This document shows positions 38,801-53,369 of a stretch of DNA of 64,000 nt, piece by piece; the first letter of the stretch is position 1, and the number at the start of each line of letters is the position of its first letter. The notes below the pieces were generated by a model that was not told the DNA's origin, did not search any database, and worked only from the letters and a program-made list of their open reading frames with translations. The position numbers were made by a program, and so were the translations under genes. This DNA comes from Synaphobranchus kaupii. Its lineage: Eukaryota; Chordata; Actinopteri; Anguilliformes; Synaphobranchidae. The stretch is from NCBI GenBank assembly GCA_029718625.1, contig CM056377.1, forward strand, positions 110,532,407-110,596,406. Reading direction: 5' to 3'.

Positions 38801-39953
38801 GTCAGCAAATGCTGTATTGACTAGCTATAATTATTTAGTTAATGCATACGCTATTGCCTGTATCTCGTTGCATATATCCTCTTTTGCATATATAGGCCTA
38901 CTTAGATCAGGCATCCAATTCTTGTTATTGATTTTGTGTCCCTGTCTCCCTTTTGTTGTAATGCCAGCATGCTGTTGTCCCATGATGGCATAGCCACATC
39001 ACATTCAGCAGCATCCTGAAAGGCTTTCACCCAAGCACTCACCATGTCCACTTACCTTCAGAGATCAGGTGTGTCTGGTGACATCACGGAATTCAGAACC
39101 CTGAGTTAGCCTGTGTTACAGAATCATTAGCCTCACTGACCCTAAACCTTTAGCTCAGCAAGCTAATCGTATCACGTTGTACAATGCAATCCATCCCTAT
39201 TAGATTGACAATGTTTACAATTGCGACGACTGTTACTGCTCCTCTTCAATCATCATTATATAACCTTGCATTAATGACCATAAACTATAGATGACTTAAA
39301 GACTCTGAACAGACAGGCATGCACAGGAGGGGCCTTAGAAATAGTGAGAGGTTGATGTTTGTCAGAGGTGCTCACCCACTGTTGTAAAGTTCAGTAAGGA
39401 AAAATCTCTCTTCTACAATCCTCAAACCCAGGATGTCGCTTGCCTTAAAGTATACCAGCCTCTCTGTGATGTGAACAGACTGACGCATACATATTTTGTA
39501 ATATTTTGTACAATAAGTAAATAAATCTGATGGTCTACATCTGTCAATGTGTAGAGAAATGCATTAACATGCACGTTTAATTGTGCGCAACAAATTACCG
39601 TTGTTTTATTTCCCATTTATTCCTCACTGTTTCCCCATAATCGGATTTTCTGAATATTTCCTGAGTGCCATTGTTAAACCTGGGAAGACAATGTTTGTAA
39701 TGCGATACGTTATCTTCACGTTACGGAAACGGTGCAATTGTTTGGGTACACCCCTACACGTTGCATTCAACTTTATAGGCATCTGGAAAAATTGAGAGAG
39801 ACTGGCGGTGCTCGTGCTGGGAAGGGTGTGATCACTCAGGTTGCTTAGACAGTGTTTCCGGTAATGAAACTGTCACCTGCCACTAAATTTAATGCTTCAT
39901 CTTCAACCACCAGCTCTGCAGTCACTCCTCACTTTTACAAGCCCCCCCCCCCT

Positions 39954-40453
39954 NNNNNNNNNNNNNNNNNNNNNNNNNNNNNNNNNNNNNNNNNNNNNNN
40001 NNNNNNNNNNNNNNNNNNNNNNNNNNNNNNNNNNNNNNNNNNNNNNNNNNNNNNNNNNNNNNNNNNNNNNNNNNNNNNNNNNNNNNNNNNNNNNNNNNNN
40101 NNNNNNNNNNNNNNNNNNNNNNNNNNNNNNNNNNNNNNNNNNNNNNNNNNNNNNNNNNNNNNNNNNNNNNNNNNNNNNNNNNNNNNNNNNNNNNNNNNNN
40201 NNNNNNNNNNNNNNNNNNNNNNNNNNNNNNNNNNNNNNNNNNNNNNNNNNNNNNNNNNNNNNNNNNNNNNNNNNNNNNNNNNNNNNNNNNNNNNNNNNNN
40301 NNNNNNNNNNNNNNNNNNNNNNNNNNNNNNNNNNNNNNNNNNNNNNNNNNNNNNNNNNNNNNNNNNNNNNNNNNNNNNNNNNNNNNNNNNNNNNNNNNNN
40401 NNNNNNNNNNNNNNNNNNNNNNNNNNNNNNNNNNNNNNNNNNNNNNNNNNNNN
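39954..40453. other. Assembly gap of 500 N
   Basis: Exactly 500 N, so a placeholder length. Both flanks are C runs (about 12 bases on the left; CCCCCTCCC-type on the right). Translated open frames across it are meaningless. Confidence 1.
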
Positions 40454-43400
40454 CCCCCTCCCCCCCCCCCCCCTCTCTCTTTGATTAACACAGTGCTTTC
40501 TTTCGCCCTGTGCAATGTCCTCCAAATCACAAGGCCCTTTACAGTACGTACATCCACACGTGAAACCCCAGCCATTCCATACATGCTGGGCAAGGAGAAA
40601 TCCCATTGTTGTCTGGTTCAGGCCCTTTTTGTAGGTGTTTAAAGCAACACAACTAGTGATTGCTCATCGGAATAAACGAAAAAGATTCAGTTTGCCCACA
40701 TTAAATTAGAACTTGCATGTCTGATGCATCTGATCTGTTTATGCCATGCTGTAAGCAAAAAAGAAATGACACTTTAGACATTTTTGTTAGAGGGCATTCC
40801 AGTATGAGGAGAACCTCATTACCTCTGATTACTGATCTGAATGTGACAGAATTATGAGCTATTCACATATTTTACACATGGTCCACAGCAATTATAAAAG
40901 TGCAAACAAGCTTTCTAGAGCTCTCCACCATGTAATCTTCTAAAGTGCCAAAGCTGTTGCAGTGCAGGCAGCCTGACCTAAAGTGAACCAAACTGGAGGA
41001 GACATGATGTGACTGAGGCATGAGTAACCGTGTTTGGATTGTGAAGAAATGGTCCAGGAAGGAGACAGGCTGAGAGCCACCACCCTAACAGTAAAAGTCA
41101 ATGCAGAAAATTCTAGCAGTATGATCTTATGAACTCCTGTAAATTAGGTTAATTTTGGTTTACTTGGTCAGTAACTGTCACTTGCCAGAAACCACAGAAC
41201 ATCCACAAATGTGGCCTGAAGTATACCCTGATCTATAGACTCAATAGGGGAAATAGAATGGTACATCTTCATCTGAGACAATAGTGGCCAAACTAAAACT
41301 TAACTGAACAATTTGGTACAGGTTTTTTTGAAATGTTTGGCTATATTCTAATTGCTTACCCCTGTTACAATGCCTGGGCCAGAAGCATTAATGACCACCA
41401 GAATTCAAACATTCAATCAATACAGTGCCTCAATTTTCCCTCAGCAATGTCATGAGTTTTATATAATAAAAAAGGGCAGAAATTGAGTTTTAAAAATTTC
41501 CAATTACAGATGGCGATCTCATTTCTTATTGTCATCTTTCATTTCAAAAACTTTTGAAATGAGGGCATTTCTAAAGCAATGCAATTCGCTGGCGTGATTT
41601 AGACACCAAGGCCCATGAGGTGTGGTGCTATTTATTATTTTGATACAAACCGACAGCTAATTTCCAGGAGAAGATAACATCAGTCGTGATGGCTCGAGCA
41701 CACTGAAAATGTTTATAGTTTCTGACACCCAGGGGAAACGTTCTATTTTGTTCGAAGAAGCTCACAATCACACAAATCACAACCCCACTGCGGATTCGGG
41801 AGAGTGTAGACATCCACGGTTCTCCTCCAAAACACGTGGTGTCACTGGTTGCTTGTTTTCATGCCGCAGACTACAGCTGAGCTCACATAGAGCGGAGTTG
41901 GAGGAGGAAACTGTCATATGCGGCTTTCACTGCAATCTACAGGCGCCCAATCAAACTAGCAGGGGCTGCTACATAGCAATGCACACAGAACCCTACCGGA
42001 CTGAACCCTCCCATTCCCGGTGCAGCGCAATCACCAATTGTGCGTCGCCCTGTGGAGCTCCTGGCCACAGTTGGCATTGGCATGGTCCAGATTCAATCTG
42101 AGGCTGAGAGGCACATCTGTGCTCCACAGTGTGGTGCCTTAACCAAATGAGGCATCCAGCAGCCAACACCTGCTTTTTAACTTTGGGATGTGTGCGCTCT
42201 TTCTACTTAGCACTCCATATACAACCTGTTCCCCAGTGTGTATCGGGGCTCTAATATGGCCCTGGGACTGCTCCTATATTCTAAGGAGATGTGGAAAGCT
42301 GGAAGGAACCATGGCTATATTTTTGTGCAAAAAAGCTTTTTACTTCCACCTCCTTCAAGCTGATCCTACACCGAAACAAAGGGTTTTTGGGTTATTAACC
42401 TCTGATCATGCAAAACATTATCAGAAATAGCAATGACCTTTTTGATAAATCCATTAGTGCTGCTTAAAACTAGCTGGGCATGTACTGGTTAGTTCTGCGT
42501 AAAATACATAGGTTAATCACAGTAAGTTGATCACCTGATACGAATACAAAATAATAATTCACATAAAAACATGTTGTCTTGCTAAAAAACTGCCTAATTA
42601 TTTCTAAAAACTTGTCAACAGACTAAATACTAAAATGCTGTGCATAAGTCAGAAAGAATCTGTTCATAATAAGACCCCAGTTTTTGAGGGACTGTCAACT
42701 TGTTAACCAAATAAAATGATGTGCATAAAATTGCAGTACCATTTCTTGAAAAAAAGCCTCTATAAGAAAGGAAGAATCTCCAAACTTCAAAGTCTGGTGT
42801 CACCCGCACTCAGAAAGGGAAGCAAAGTGAACCATTGTGAGTGCACAGAGGGATGAGTGCACAGAGGGATGAATTCAAAGTGTCTTAAAAACAGCCGTTC
42901 AAAAATGAAATGATCTTTAAAAAAAGACGTAGAATTAAATTATTCCTGATCAGTTATTTTAAATGTAGCTGTGGTCCATTTCAAAGTGACGGACGTGCTG
43001 TACCCATTTGCCTCAGAGTTAGCCCACTTTTTATTCATTTAATTATTTATTTATTTTTGAGAATTCAAAAGAGAATGAGAATTCATAGATCACCTGGAGA
43101 CAGAATATTTACATTCCGGTTTTTCAAAGGGATCATTGCAGGTAAAGCTGAAGATTTTCTTTTGCAAATTCAGATTTTTCCCACTGCTGCTCCTGCAATT
43201 CTCATTTCATAAAAGGAAATGAACACCAACGGCAAATACTCAGACCTTTCCTTTGTAATTATCTTACATTTTTTTGTTTTGTTTTGTTTTAGTTTCTGCA
43301 AACTGCTCCATCGTTAGATATCATTATGTAAAATTGTTTCTGGAAAATGGCAATTAAATATAAGGAAAAACATAACAGTTAATTCACCCCTAGTTAATTA

Positions 43401-46400
43401 AACACCCACAGAGTTGAATATCTGCATTTTTTCTTTACCTAAAAGGTATGTATATCTCATTATGTCATAGCCATGTCACTTAATGCATTTCTATTGTTTT
43501 TGGTTTGCCTCTTGGGTCAGACTTGAGTCACAAGCTGATAATAGTTATTGTTGCCAGCAACAGCTGAGTGCAAACAGCATTTGCATCGTAGGCTCATAAT
43601 GCTCTCAAATGGTGCTGCTAGCATTATTCTAATGGCAAATCCACTTCCCTTGCCCAGATGAAAAATATCAACACCTTGAAAATCTGAAGGCAGTGTTATG
43701 AATATGACATCTAAATGTCAAAATGTATTGTTCTAGTCTAAAGGTTCTTATTTGGTTTGCTTGTGGCAATAATGCTGAATCATATTTAGCAAATTCAAGC
43801 TTAAAATGTCCTGTACAAAAATGCAGTTCCATAAAATGTATGCCACTGCTATATAATGTCCTTTAAACTCATATACAGTGAAATTACTGGCACCCTGGAT
43901 AAAGATGAGAACAAAATGGTGTATAAAATCAAAGAGAAAGCTAATTAGCTACAGTGTATGCGCTTGTAAACAATTCATACAATTGCATATATACAATTAC
44001 TCAGAGAAAAAGCTTTTTTAAAATACGTAATACTTTGTGCACCCTACCCTAACAAGGATAAAACTACAGAATTTTCCCAGCAGATTTTTTTTTTTTTGAA
44101 TTTGAATTGTTACTAGGATCTGGACTACGTCCATATTCTGTACTGTTGGGGAGAACTAGTGAAGAGTTATGTCATGATTATTTGATTATGTCATGATTAT
44201 TTGAATGATTATTTTTTTAAACGGCAGCATTTGGATCCACTGCTCACGTGTTTTTTGGGCACAGAGAGTCATCTCTGTTATTCTCACCCATTTTAATAAC
44301 TCTTGGATGTGCACTGAAACTGCTGTCCATGTAAATCCCAGGACAAATGGAAAGGGAAGAACTGTATCTGCATGCGTGTAAATGGTTACATGTGGAATAT
44401 TTTTGTCACGGTGATTTGTGGTCTTCATTGTGGGAAAGTGCATTCGCCTTCTGCCAGTGCTTGTAATCCAGGGGCACTGATGAAAAACCAATTGTCTGAA
44501 CGAACCTGCAGTCACACGTACTTCGGTATAAAACTGTCTCATTTCATCTGCATGCTGCTTTTAATAGCTATCCTATTTCAATGAACTTGTGGGACCCTAT
44601 TTATTGGATAGTAAACAGTCGTGAGAAAAAATCCTCAAGCGGGTATTTTTTATGGCATAAGTATTTTCAATTCAGCCAACTGGCCATGCACCTGACTGAT
44701 TTATGACAAAGCACATTTTTTAATTGAGGAAAAAAGAAATAAAGTATTGAGAGATGGCTTCAGCGATAACCTAAATGCGCTTTTTGCTTGTCGCAAGCTC
44801 TCTGTTTATTGATTCTACTGGGATTGGAACTTTAAATCCCTAGCGGCACACATCACCCGCCTTCCAAAAAGACATTTCCTGTATTCCATCTATCTGCCTT
44901 GTACATTCTCATCATTGTTATTGTTTAATCTCAGTCTTAACACCGCTGTCCCTCATTGCTTGCTTTTCGACCAGTAAGCCCCAGAAATAAAATAACAACA
45001 ACCCACTGAATGAATGTCAGCTGGTCAACCTGAATGAATTTAACATGGTCATTAATGCATGTCACCATAACTTATGAGATACTGATCCATTTAACCAATG
45101 CAAGATGATTCATTTATGTTAAAATTTTAAAAAGCAAGTTTTTAAAAGAATGAAAGTTAGCCATCCTAATTGCCTTTGAGCCATTTAGTAAGTTGTATAT
45201 TTTGTATACTGAAAGATATGCAATTGTCTCAGGCCAGCGAGAGAGAAAAAGTCCATTTATTCTAAGGGATGGATCTCTGTGCCCATGGTTGAATATGGAA
45301 AGAACCACAGCACTGTTGTCGCTGGAAAATATGGACTGATTGTTTTGGCAGGAGCAGTGCTTTGTAGAAAGGTCTTCCTCATAGAACTCTCTCAAGTTTT
45401 GTGCATTTCTGACAAGCTGATTTAAACATTGATTTAAAAATGTCTGTCATGAGGAATATATCAACTGGCGCTGTGTGTAAATATTTTCTTGTCAGCAAAA
45501 AAATGTTTTATTATGATTTTACTATGCCCTTTATGCTTACCCTCCAGAGAGTTTTTTTAACAGCAGCATTTACAGCCAATTTGGTGAAGCATGTCAAAAT
45601 CCAGAGAGAGAGAGAGAGAGTCTACAAAATATTTGCGAATGCTGTTTTTTACATATAGAATCCGTTTCCTTCTTGAACAGCTGCATAGTGGAATGACTGA
45701 ATCACAGGCATGTTGCTCTCAGGAGGGAAGACATGCTTAGTGTGTCCAATATAAACATTGACCCATATTGTACAAATAGCTGTAAACTGCGCAAGGTCCT
45801 TTCATGTCCATTTATGCCAGTCATTGCTCTATGAAATATAAAAATGACGTCTTCATAAAATCACGTACTAGATGGAGAATCATCAAGAAAAGATTCCACT
45901 TCCCAATTAACGCTTTAGTGTTGTTTTCCTCCTTTTTAGTTTTTTAAACTCGGACAACATTAATAGGTCAAGCCCTAGAAGGAGTGCCAGGGCTATACCA
46001 ATAATTTAAACTGGAACCCAGTATAGTAATACTGTACAAAAACAAATGTTCTGCTGTTTCATCCTTCTGACCGTTCCTACATTCTGTCATCTTTTTTTTT
46101 TGGAAACATGAGAGATCAAGACCTGCTGAGAGTGCTCTAACAAGCAAGAGCGTTGTAACTAATCGGCAAGCAGCAGGCACCACATATCAATTACCTGTGC
46201 AATAAAAGGAAAAGAATGCGATCATATCTTCATTGTACGCTCTGGAAGCGGGTTATTTGATATTGAAATGGATGAATCCTAAGTGAGGTCTAGGAAATAC
46301 TCTACTGTATAATGAGCTCTGAGATAAGCTGATGTACGTATACAGTGTTACAACCTCACATGCAAAAGTATTGGGACAGAGGCTGATCCATTGTGCTGTT

Positions 46401-47956
46401 AAGCTTGCAGTGAGAAAGCCCGCCTTTCATTTTACTGGAAAAAAATACAGAAAGCATATAAGCCTCATCCCTCATTTCTGAGCTATTGCTGTGGAATAAT
46501 TCATGTGTTACCATTCTTCATTTTAGAGGTTTTACACAATGCCGATCGCTTTTATCGCAAACGTACCGGAAAGACACATCCAGCCGCCGTAACGAATGCC
46601 GCAGTTTTGGACACCTTTGATCTGTGTCAGGTGAATAGTTGTTCATCACACTGGCCGCAGTGGCTTGGTAAATAGCAGAGGTGAACAGATGCGGCCGGCT
46701 GATTTCATGCATTGCAGAAGACAGGGGCTCAGTCCCCGCATCAGCAATGAATCAGCTCTCCAACTGAGCATGGGGGAATCTTTTAGTGCTGTATAGGCGT
46801 ACAATTATTCCAGTTATCAACTTACATTCTACATTTGTCTCTCGTGGTATTTATTTTGCTGTCTATACTGGATTTTCTTTTATAATTCGCAGATCTTTAC
46901 TCTATATATAGTTTATAAAATATATGATACCTGGAGAAAAAGGCTATTTTGTCACCAACAAAGCAAATGACTCATCAGGGGAAAAGTATTTATTACTCAG
47001 ATATTGACAAATTTATTGGGCCTCATCTTTATTGATTAATTGTACTGGCAGTACATATACAGGGAACACATAGGCTTCATTAGAACATCGAGGCAAATTT
47101 GATCGGAAGATTATATTTTCTGGAACATATTTTATATTACATCTACAGTATTTATGGCATTCTAATCTCAACCTGTCACAGAGGCAGGACCTAGAGCTGT
47201 CAAGGTAGATGCAGAAATTGAAAAGCAATATCAATCCTCTTAGAGCATGAATGCAGGATTGTATGGTCCTCTATTCAACTTTCCATGACAGTATTTGCTC
47301 CCGCAAAGTCTGTGAAGATTTCATCCAATTTGGAAATCCTGTAGGGGAAGGTTTCTGTTTGGATGTTTGGCTTTGTGAAGTTTTGTTTGTAACCCCTTTG
47401 TTTGAAGTTTTGTATCATGATGGCTTGTCTGTTCCTGCTAGGGAACACTACATTCAGCATAAGGACTGGATGTAACTGTTGAAATTTTAAATGCAGTTCG
47501 GGAAATGTACTAATGGATCACCAGTTGTCATTTTCTCTGGGACAAACAATTATAGAGGTTGATTGTAGTTCAGTTGCTGATGCACTGTGTGATGTAATCT
47601 GTAGAATACTGCCTTTTACATAGTGATCTTGTTTCTAGTTGTTTCTAGGTATAGTATTACAAGAGGTCACTGTTCTACAAATAACTTGCTACAAGTCCAA
47701 TATTTTAACTGTATTTGGCATATTATTTTGGAAACAGGTTTGCAAATGATAAATTATAAAATTGGAATTATTTCCTTAAAATATTATCTTTGGTGAATGC
47801 GTCTTATTTATTTTTTCATCCTCATTAATCATATTTAATGCGATTTTTTTGCATATTTGCAAAATTATTGTGAATCCATTGTGGTCATCTGTATAATTAT
47901 GTTATTAAGTGTTATAAGTCGTCTTCAAATATACCGGCTCCAATATATTTTATATA
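40454..47956. other. Intergenic desert
   Basis: Besides the repeat at 41965-42140, only simple features are visible: a duplicated GAGTGCACAGAGGGAT at 42838-42870 and a duplicated TGTCATGATTATTTGA near 44170-44205. No exons recognised. Confidence 0.6.
41965..42140 (-). repeat. Interspersed repeat, copy 2 (inverted relative to 58560)
   Basis: The minus strand carries TTGAATCTGGACCATGCC, ATGCCAACTGTGGCCAG, then ATGGGAGGGTTCAG. The 130-codon open frame across it on plus is therefore repeat sequence, not a gene. Confidence 0.65.
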
Positions 47957-48499
47957 CACTGCCCGGCCAAAAAAAAAGTCGCCATTGCACCCGTCATGAA
48001 TAGTGCCCACTGTACAAGCCTCTGGAGGCAGTGTTATGATCTGGGGTTGCTTCAGTTGGTCAGGTCTAGGCTCAGCAACATTATGCAGCAATAAAATGAA
48101 GTCAGCGAAGTACCTGAATGTACTGAATGATCAGGTTATCCCATCAATGGGCATATGCCAGGATGACAATGCCAAGATTCATCGGGCTCAAATTGTGAAA
48201 GAGTGGTTCAGGGAGCATGAGGAATCATTTTCACACATGAATTAGCCACCAGATTCCTGACCTTAACCCCATTGAAAGTCTTTGGGATGTGCTGGAGAAC
48301 ACTTTACGGAGTGGTTCGACTCTCCCGTTGTCAATACAAGATCTCAGCCAAAAACTTATGCTACTCTGGATGGAAATAAATGTTGTGACGTTGCATAAGG
48401 TTGTCGAAACAATGCCACAACAAATGCACACCGTAATCAAAGCTAAAGGCGTTCCAACGAAATATTAGAGTGTGCAACTTTTTTTTTGGCCGGGCAGTG
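47957..48499 (+). mobile_element. Internally deleted Tc1-like transposon with intact inverted ends
   Basis: Terminal inverted repeats start CACTGCCCGGCC followed by an A run and are flanked by TA on both sides, the Tc1/mariner target. The 543-base body keeps only the second half of a transposase: [24 protein letters not shown] around the second catalytic aspartate, then in another frame DLNPIESLWDVLE with the third catalytic residue. The DNA-binding N-terminus and the first aspartate are gone. Confidence 0.92.
48003..48470 (+). pseudogene. Tc1-like transposase, C-terminal fragment, frameshifted
   Basis: An open frame covers 48003-48245, then the homology continues in another frame to KAKGVPTKY near 48467, the usual C-terminus of fish Tc1 transposases. 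With the helix-turn-helix domains missing and a frame break, it cannot encode an active enzyme. Confidence 0.88.
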
Positions 48500-50790
48500 T
48501 ATATTGCATCCAACATATTCCACACTAACTATGCTCATGGTTCAGTGTCTTATTAATTGACTGCACCAGTGTTTCCATTTTTTCCACTACCTGTAGCTTT
48601 ACTGGGTGGTGACCTTTGTGCAAGCAGTCCCTTGCTTACAGAATGCAGAATTATACTCTCAGAAAGAAAAAAAAATCTATCAAATCAGGCAATGTAGTTT
48701 TGTTGATTACAAATGGCAAAAGGATATGCCCAGTCTTCAAAATGTACAGACCTATGAATATGCGCCATCTTCAATAAGCAGCAAGATCTCTGATATAAGA
48801 TACTTAACATGCAATCAAATAAAAAAACCCACCCACAAAATAAAAACTGATTAAACAGAGAGAGGAACAAATCATTCATAATTACAGCTATGCAAATAAT
48901 ACATTACTGTCTAGTTACTGCATAGGGATGAAAAATAGGGGGAATAACAGCACATAAACTTGACTCCTTGAAATCGGCTTGCATTATGTTGATGGCCTTC
49001 CTATGTGAAGTGTGTGTGACTCATTATCAGTAGTGAAAAATAAACTTCCAGGAAAATAAATGATAGTTATGTGCAGAAAATGCCAAACTATAACATGCTT
49101 CTTATAAACTCTGACTGGCACTGTTGCGTTCAATTAAAAAAATATCAACAGCTTGTAATTAGTGTTGCTCTAAGACTATAAATTGCATTGACAGGGAAAA
49201 CTACATTAGCTGTGACAGGTAATAAGCCAAAAGATTTTCCACGGTCTTCAGGTCACAGACCATGCCATTATAGTAGGACACGTCAGGTGACAGCTGCCAA
49301 AATCTACTCCTATACTAATTTGGATCATGTGCACCAGTATGGACCAAATATATAAAATCTAATATTGATCTCACTTTACCAGGTTTCTTTCTTGAAAGGC
49401 AGCATCATGTGCTAATTATCTGTTTGAGTTGGTATTTTGGATGTAAGACTTAATTTACTTATTTATGCTACTTTCAATGCTCGCAAAATATGTATTTCAT
49501 AGTGATATCTACTTTGTGATGTACAAAATCCACCTCAGAAAAATATGCCTGCTGACGAGAAATAAGTGGTAGTATAGCTAGCTCTGTCAACACATTCAAA
49601 AGCAAATTCAAAAGTAATTTCATGGAAAAACCTATTTTTGCGCTTCCTGTTTGATGATAATTTTAATTAATCATTGGTTTTAATTTGAATAAGCCCGGAG
49701 AACTAATAAGTAAATCATGAAATGTGCTGTTATTGAATGCTTGAAAATATGTATGCTTTTGCTGCTTTTTGAGTTTCATAAGGAGCCTTCAAGCAATATC
49801 CACATTGCTTAAGATCAGCTTTTTTCAAGCAGGCTTCAGCATTTTTCTGTTTACCTATAAAGCATGGACAAGCACCATAATACATGAGCAAGACCATACT
49901 ACCCATACTCTATAATGTGTCCAAACATGCACAGTATTAAGGCTGCTAATATTTCCTCCACGACATTTTAAAAGTTAAAAAGGTAGAAAGGGTTTTCTCT
50001 ACATGGCTCCTGGATCAGGGGATGTGTTGATGTGTTGGAGACTTAGAGGCTTTCTTTGTAGGATAAATAACCACCTTTCTCTGTAGTGTGGCTGGATTTA
50101 TCCGTAACAATGTTGTGGTAGTTCAGCTGCTGTTCATGATCTTATATTCCACTGTCATAAGGTCTGAAGGACTGTAAGGGGTGTCATACAGACTACTTCT
50201 TCTCTACAGAGGTAACTGACCTTTTAAAGAGTAACAGTAACAGTTCTTTGCTGCTCAGAAAACAAGACTACTGTGACCCAGAAGGCTCCTCTATAGTGCC
50301 ATTAATCAGAAATAAGGAAACTGACCTTTTATAGGCTGCAGGTTTCCTGTTACCCCCAAATAGCCTGAACTTCATTACACAAACCATAAAACAAATGGCA
50401 TGTCTGCTAACCAATCAAACAAAAGTGAACCAGCACATCGCTCTGTATATTAGCTGTGAGACAGAGAAGGTTAAGGTAAGAGCTCACTCCCTGAACACAC
50501 CTGAGCTATTAATAGCTGCCCCGGCTGGAGCAGCAATCGGCCAAATGTGCTGACAAAGGGAAGTCAAACAGGCTCAAAATCCTCCAGTTTTCTCAGCCTA
50601 TTATGGGCCTGGTAATACGTGCTGGCAGCAAAACTCAGTGGCGTACATATTGCATTTCCCTGAACACTAACATTTTTATTCACTGTATAAATTCTTATTG
50701 GTTAACATTTCTGTCAACCCAGGGATACAATGGACTATCTCTGAATTCCAAGTGACATCCGTTTGGGTAAAAACTGCAGCAACTCCAGTT

Positions 50791-50865
50791 CTACGAAAAA
50801 CTACTTCATCCTCTACGAAAAACTACTTCATCCTCTACGAAAAACTACTTCATCCTCTATGAAAA
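50791..50865. repeat. 22-base tandem repeat, 3.4 copies
   Basis: Unit CTACGAAAAACTACTTCATC plus CT, repeated at 50791, 50813 and 50835, then a partial fourth copy. Nearly perfect, so young. Confidence 0.9.
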
Positions 50866-51884
50866 ATGTGCTTTGTTTTTGCATATCAAGTGAACCAAGC
50901 TCAAGGTAGCTATTTTGTTTCATAAGACCACCGGTAACCAATAGTCTGACCTGATAACTAATCAGTGTAATACTAAGTGGAATACTCAGTGGGAATTAAT
51001 ATTGTTTAAATGGAATAATATTTTGAAATCGCTGTTTTGTTACAGGATGAGGAACATGTGGTATGAGTTAAATCATAAAATCTGAATGTAGGATCCTGCA
51101 GTTTATACATTTATTTTGTCAAACTGTGTACTCCCAGAATTTTGGCTCTGGAAAGTTGTGCCAAAAATCAGTCAAGGAGCAAAAATAGCAGTTGGATGTG
51201 TGGAGGTATACGTGGGTTGATGGACTGTAGATTTGCAAAAAACAGGTGTTTCCTTTTCCTCAACAGCTGCTGATTTCACATGGGACTTGCCCAGAAACAC
51301 AGAACCAACACTGGGGGCTCTTATCAGGGCTCAGCACAATTCCACCTTCAGAGCACATCCAAGTGCATCATTATTTCCATTAATAATTTCATTGTTTTCA
51401 GAGTTTGTTCTGTATGGTTAGTAATAGTATCGCAGTATAAAATAACTGTAATCGCTAAAAAGCATCTGCCAAAGGAATAAACTGTAAAATGTAATAAAGC
51501 ATCCATGAGCTTTACAAAATAATCACATTACAGAACATGATAAAAAATGATTATGAACGCTTTACATGTTTTACTTATCTCACAATGTTTTGGACATACA
51601 GAACCATGTTCATGAATGCATATTGACCACTCCAGAATACTGTACATTCATTCATTCATTCAAACAAAACAATATGTGCTCATGCATTATGCCACCACCT
51701 GGAATAGATTTGATCTGAGATTCATAGATCATTGACTACTGCTTGACTGATTCATAACGCATTCATAAGCACTCCAAAAAAAATCCTTGGTAACTGTTAC
51801 TATAAGTGTTTATAAATGCATTATAACATTCCTGGTATATAACGTTATTATCGGGCAGGTTACTTTAAATGCCTTATTAACTAC

Positions 51885-52095
51885 ACTCTCAGAAATAAAG
51901 GTACAGTAGTACATTTTTTGTTCTTTAAAGAACAAATTCCTCAAATGTACCATGAAAGTAAACTAATGTTCTATTTGAGAAGTAATAAGTACCTTTAACG
52001 AGCAGATTCAAATGAACTATATATTGCTGGCTCACGATACAATTTTATGTACCTATAGGGCACCACCCCAGTGACAAGCATTTGTACTTTAGGAA
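51885..52095. repeat. Interspersed repeat related to 56390-56960
   Basis: CTCTCAGAAATAAAGGTAC at the start and TATAGGGCACCACCCCAGTG near the end. The second motif recurs as TATAGGATACCACCCCATCA near 56905. Confidence 0.45.
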
Positions 52096-53080
52096 CTTTT
52101 TCATATGAAATGAAATGAAATATGAGAGTGAATGAAATATTCATAATAAAATCGAATGAAACATACAAGCTAAAGCTTAACTTTCTTACTGAGAATACGG
52201 TAGAAGACCACAGATCAATAGTACAGTTATGTTGTATTCCTTATTTAGCCAGAAATAAACAAAAATAGTATCAACATGGTACTCATGATGCATTGAAATA
52301 GAAACTAATATGAAATTTAAAAGGACATAACTGTAAAATAGAACAGGGGTTAATTAGAGTGAGAGTACTATATGCAAAAATATTATTCAATATTTGAAGC
52401 CTATTAATTAATTCATGCCTTTGAATACAGCAAACAACTAGAATTGTGTAAACAGTTTACTAAGCTAGCTAACTACTTTAGCTACACATCAAGTCATCGG
52501 CTAAGCATATATTGTTCATGTGAAAACCATAACTATCAAAGTTATAACAGTAACATTTTCTTTGAGCCTCTGACTTGCCAAGGCTACACTAGCTAGCATT
52601 TCCCTTGAGTAAAGTCATGAAGTATTTAAAGTAACACGGTATTTTTAAATCAAAGCACCAGGAATTGATATACTGGTAAGCTTTTTCATTAATTTGAACA
52701 TGATTCAGATGCCAATATTATTGCATAAATCATTAGCCAAAGATGATTATTCAATGATTCCAAAATGATCATTAGACAAAAAAATAAGGCACAGCTTCAA
52801 AGGCAAGATCAAATTGTTTGCTTGAACAGTGACCACAGCTTTCTTTCAACAAGATCAAAGCACTCTTCTTCTATGAGATGGTAATAATAGTACTCAGTCA
52901 TGGAACCCAAAATATAGCTGTACAACTAGTTCAAACAAAAAATAATACATTCTGTTTGATATACGTCAAGAAATTGGTTAAATATTATCTAAAAAGGCAC
53001 TTGTAGCACCAGCAGGTACACTGCCATTTAAGGCTACACTGTCCTGGTTGCAGCAGCTGAATGGTGCTTGATATTTAGAC

Positions 53081-53366
53081 TGAGACGGATGCGTGAGGGT
53101 TGGACCCAAAATGCACGACTCAGAAGCAGTGGTTGCAGATAAAGTCCCGTGAGGGCTTTTAATGAAGGAATGTCCAATGAGCGTGGTCAAAAAGCAAGCA
53201 AAGTTCATACACAATAAATCCAGCCAAAACCAAAGTACAGTACCGAGGGAGAAGGCAGTCTCAGAATCGGTACACCATGCGAAAAGTCCAGTAACCAGAG
53301 TAGCTGTCAGCGGGGCAGTAGTACAGGCAGACGGTAGGCAGGCTCGGGGTCGGAGACGATGCAAGA
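53081..53366 (-). repeat. Truncated 3' LTR of the gypsy-type element
   Basis: Aligns without gaps to 54762-55047. The junction with protease sequence lies at about 53367-53375. The polypurine tract and the upstream LTR part have been lost. Confidence 0.88.
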
Positions 53367-53369
53367 TCG

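Larger units (their letters stand above)
48500..53075. other. Intergenic desert
   Basis: Holds the 22-base tandem repeat, the repeat at 51885-52095 and a SINE-like tail near 51440-51500 (AAAAAGCATCTGCCAAA). No coding homology. Confidence 0.6.

Noticed and set aside
39852..40606. Frames of about 200 codons across the gap
   Set aside because: They consist of N; nothing is known of the sequence.
41709..42101. 130-codon open frame on plus
   Set aside because: Its second half is an interspersed repeat also found inverted at 58560-58760.
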